Positions 63,489 through 64,000 of a DNA stretch of 64,000 nt are shown one piece after another. The notes beneath the pieces were generated by a model that saw only the letters and a program-made list of their open reading frames with translations, made no database searches and was not told where the DNA came from. Each line of letters begins with the position of its first letter. The first letter of the stretch is position 1. Made by a program: the position numbers and the translations under genes. Source of the DNA: Marinobacter antarcticus (lineage in GTDB: Bacteria; Pseudomonadota; Gammaproteobacteria; Pseudomonadales; Oleiphilaceae); NCBI RefSeq assembly GCF_900142385.1, contig NZ_FRAQ01000001.1:806001-870000 (forward strand). The letters are read 5' to 3'.

Positions 63489-63681
63489 CTGCAGTATCCT
63501 TGTTTCAGGTCTCCGATTTTTCTTGTTATTCCTGCTCACTATTAGCCCAGGCAGAAATAACGGCAATTGGCGGATGGTCGACATGACATTCACGCTGAAA
63601 ACTATTTAAGCGCGAAAATAAGACACTGGTATGATAAAAACCGGTTTTTCAGGGACAGATTATGATGAATTGTGACCGCCC

Positions 63682-64000
63682 ATGCTGATTATTCCTGCCG
63701 AGAACGCTGTTAACTGGAAACGCCCGCCCTGGGTTACCCTCGGATTGATGCTTACCTGTATTCTGGTCTTTCTTTTTTACCAGGCCGGAGACAGCCGCAA
63801 GCTTGAACAGGCGGTTGGTATCTATCTGGATTCCGGTTTGGCGTTACTGGAAGGGCCTGCTTATGAGGATTACCTGCAGAGGAAAATCCGCTTTGAAGGT
63901 GAGGATGAGCGGGTTTTTGAGCTTCAGAGGTTTCAGAAGCTGAGAGCGGAAGACGAGAACTCCTGGCTTGCGGTCAGCCTGCTTATGGATCGTGAGTTCT
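63682..64000 (+). CDS. Rhomboid-family intramembrane protease, N-terminal part (runs off window)
   Basis: The first 106 residues of a gene cut by the right edge. A short basic cytoplasmic start (ENAVNWKRPP) leads to a membrane segment WVTLGLMLTCILVFLFYQAG, then a charged soluble region. This N-terminal layout fits a rhomboid serine protease as I recall them in Marinobacter, but the catalytic Ser/His helices lie outside the window, so the call is tentative. ATG 63682. Confidence 0.55.
   Translation, partial: MLIIPAENAVNWKRPPWVTLGLMLTCILVFLFYQAGDSRKLEQAVGIYLDSGLALLEGPAYEDYLQRKIRFEGEDERVFELQRFQKLRAEDENSWLAVSLLMDREF

Noticed and set aside
1..64000. CRISPR arrays, rRNA, tRNA and intact insertion sequences
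   Set aside because: I looked for regularly spaced repeats, cloverleaf-like segments and transposase-like products and saw none; a dedicated tRNA or CRISPR search was not possible here.

Overview
The window reads as a chromosomal stretch of a marine gammaproteobacterium close to Marinobacter. This is inferred from the gene order pilJIHG / gshB-tonB-algH-ruvX-pyrR-pyrB-pyrC', a Pseudomonas-type aspartate transcarbamoylase with a non-catalytic dihydroorotase partner, the ftsY-ftsE-ftsX-rpoH block, and a marine-type dedicated sortase locus. I found no rRNA, tRNA, CRISPR array, intact insertion sequence or prophage. Most genes are intact and tightly packed.

Layout. (1) 1-3000, minus strand: the start of the twitching-motility chemosensory operon pilG-pilH-pilI-pilJ; pilJ runs off the left edge. 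(2) 3299-9024, plus strand: gshB, tonB, algH, ruvX, pyrR, pyrB and catalytically dead pyrC'. (3) 9025-12030: a decayed locus whose reading-frame fragments resemble a solute-binding protein, an accessory protein and a TRAP-type large permease, with an intact HU gene lying among them in the opposite direction. (4) 12110-20810: a solitary branched-chain-amino-acid-type binding protein, pckA, hslO, hslR, a HAD nucleotidase, a small exported protein, mutM, an acyl-CoA desaturase and rsmD. (5) 20970-24965: ftsY, ftsE, ftsX and rpoH; rpoH has a promoter that matches the sigma-E type. (6) 25123-31041: a tartronate-semialdehyde reductase/hydroxypyruvate isomerase pair, a two-component system, greB, an acyl-CoA-binding protein, small hypothetical genes and a candidate small RNA.

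(7) 31346-50948 is a complete type VI secretion (T6SS) core and regulatory cluster on the plus strand: tssB-tssC-tssE-tssF-tssG-tagH-tssJ-tssK-tssL-tssH-vasH-vasI-tssA-tssM. This is the same order as the large cluster of Vibrio cholerae. No hcp, vgrG, PAAR or effector gene is present, so the tube, spike and cargo must be encoded elsewhere. (8) 51019-54670: a signal-peptide-bearing minimal ATP-dependent DNA ligase (LigE type), a periplasmic binding protein, two small membrane proteins and an outer-membrane beta-barrel protein.

(9) 54840-61467: a DUF815 ATPase, then the proteobacterial dedicated sortase system. A histidine kinase and response regulator (minus strand) lie divergent from a VIT/von Willebrand A sortase substrate and its class GN sortase (plus strand). 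The divergent intergenic region carries a near-perfect 26-bp-arm inverted repeat. (10) 61515-64000: a PlsC-type acyltransferase, a GlsB/YeaQ small membrane protein, a MAPEG protein, a short OmpA-domain protein and the start of a rhomboid protease cut by the right edge.

The parts most worth a second look are the sortase locus and its repeat element, the decayed TRAP locus, the orphan terminator with upstream hairpin near 29.5 kb (candidate small RNA), and the T6SS cluster without its secreted components.
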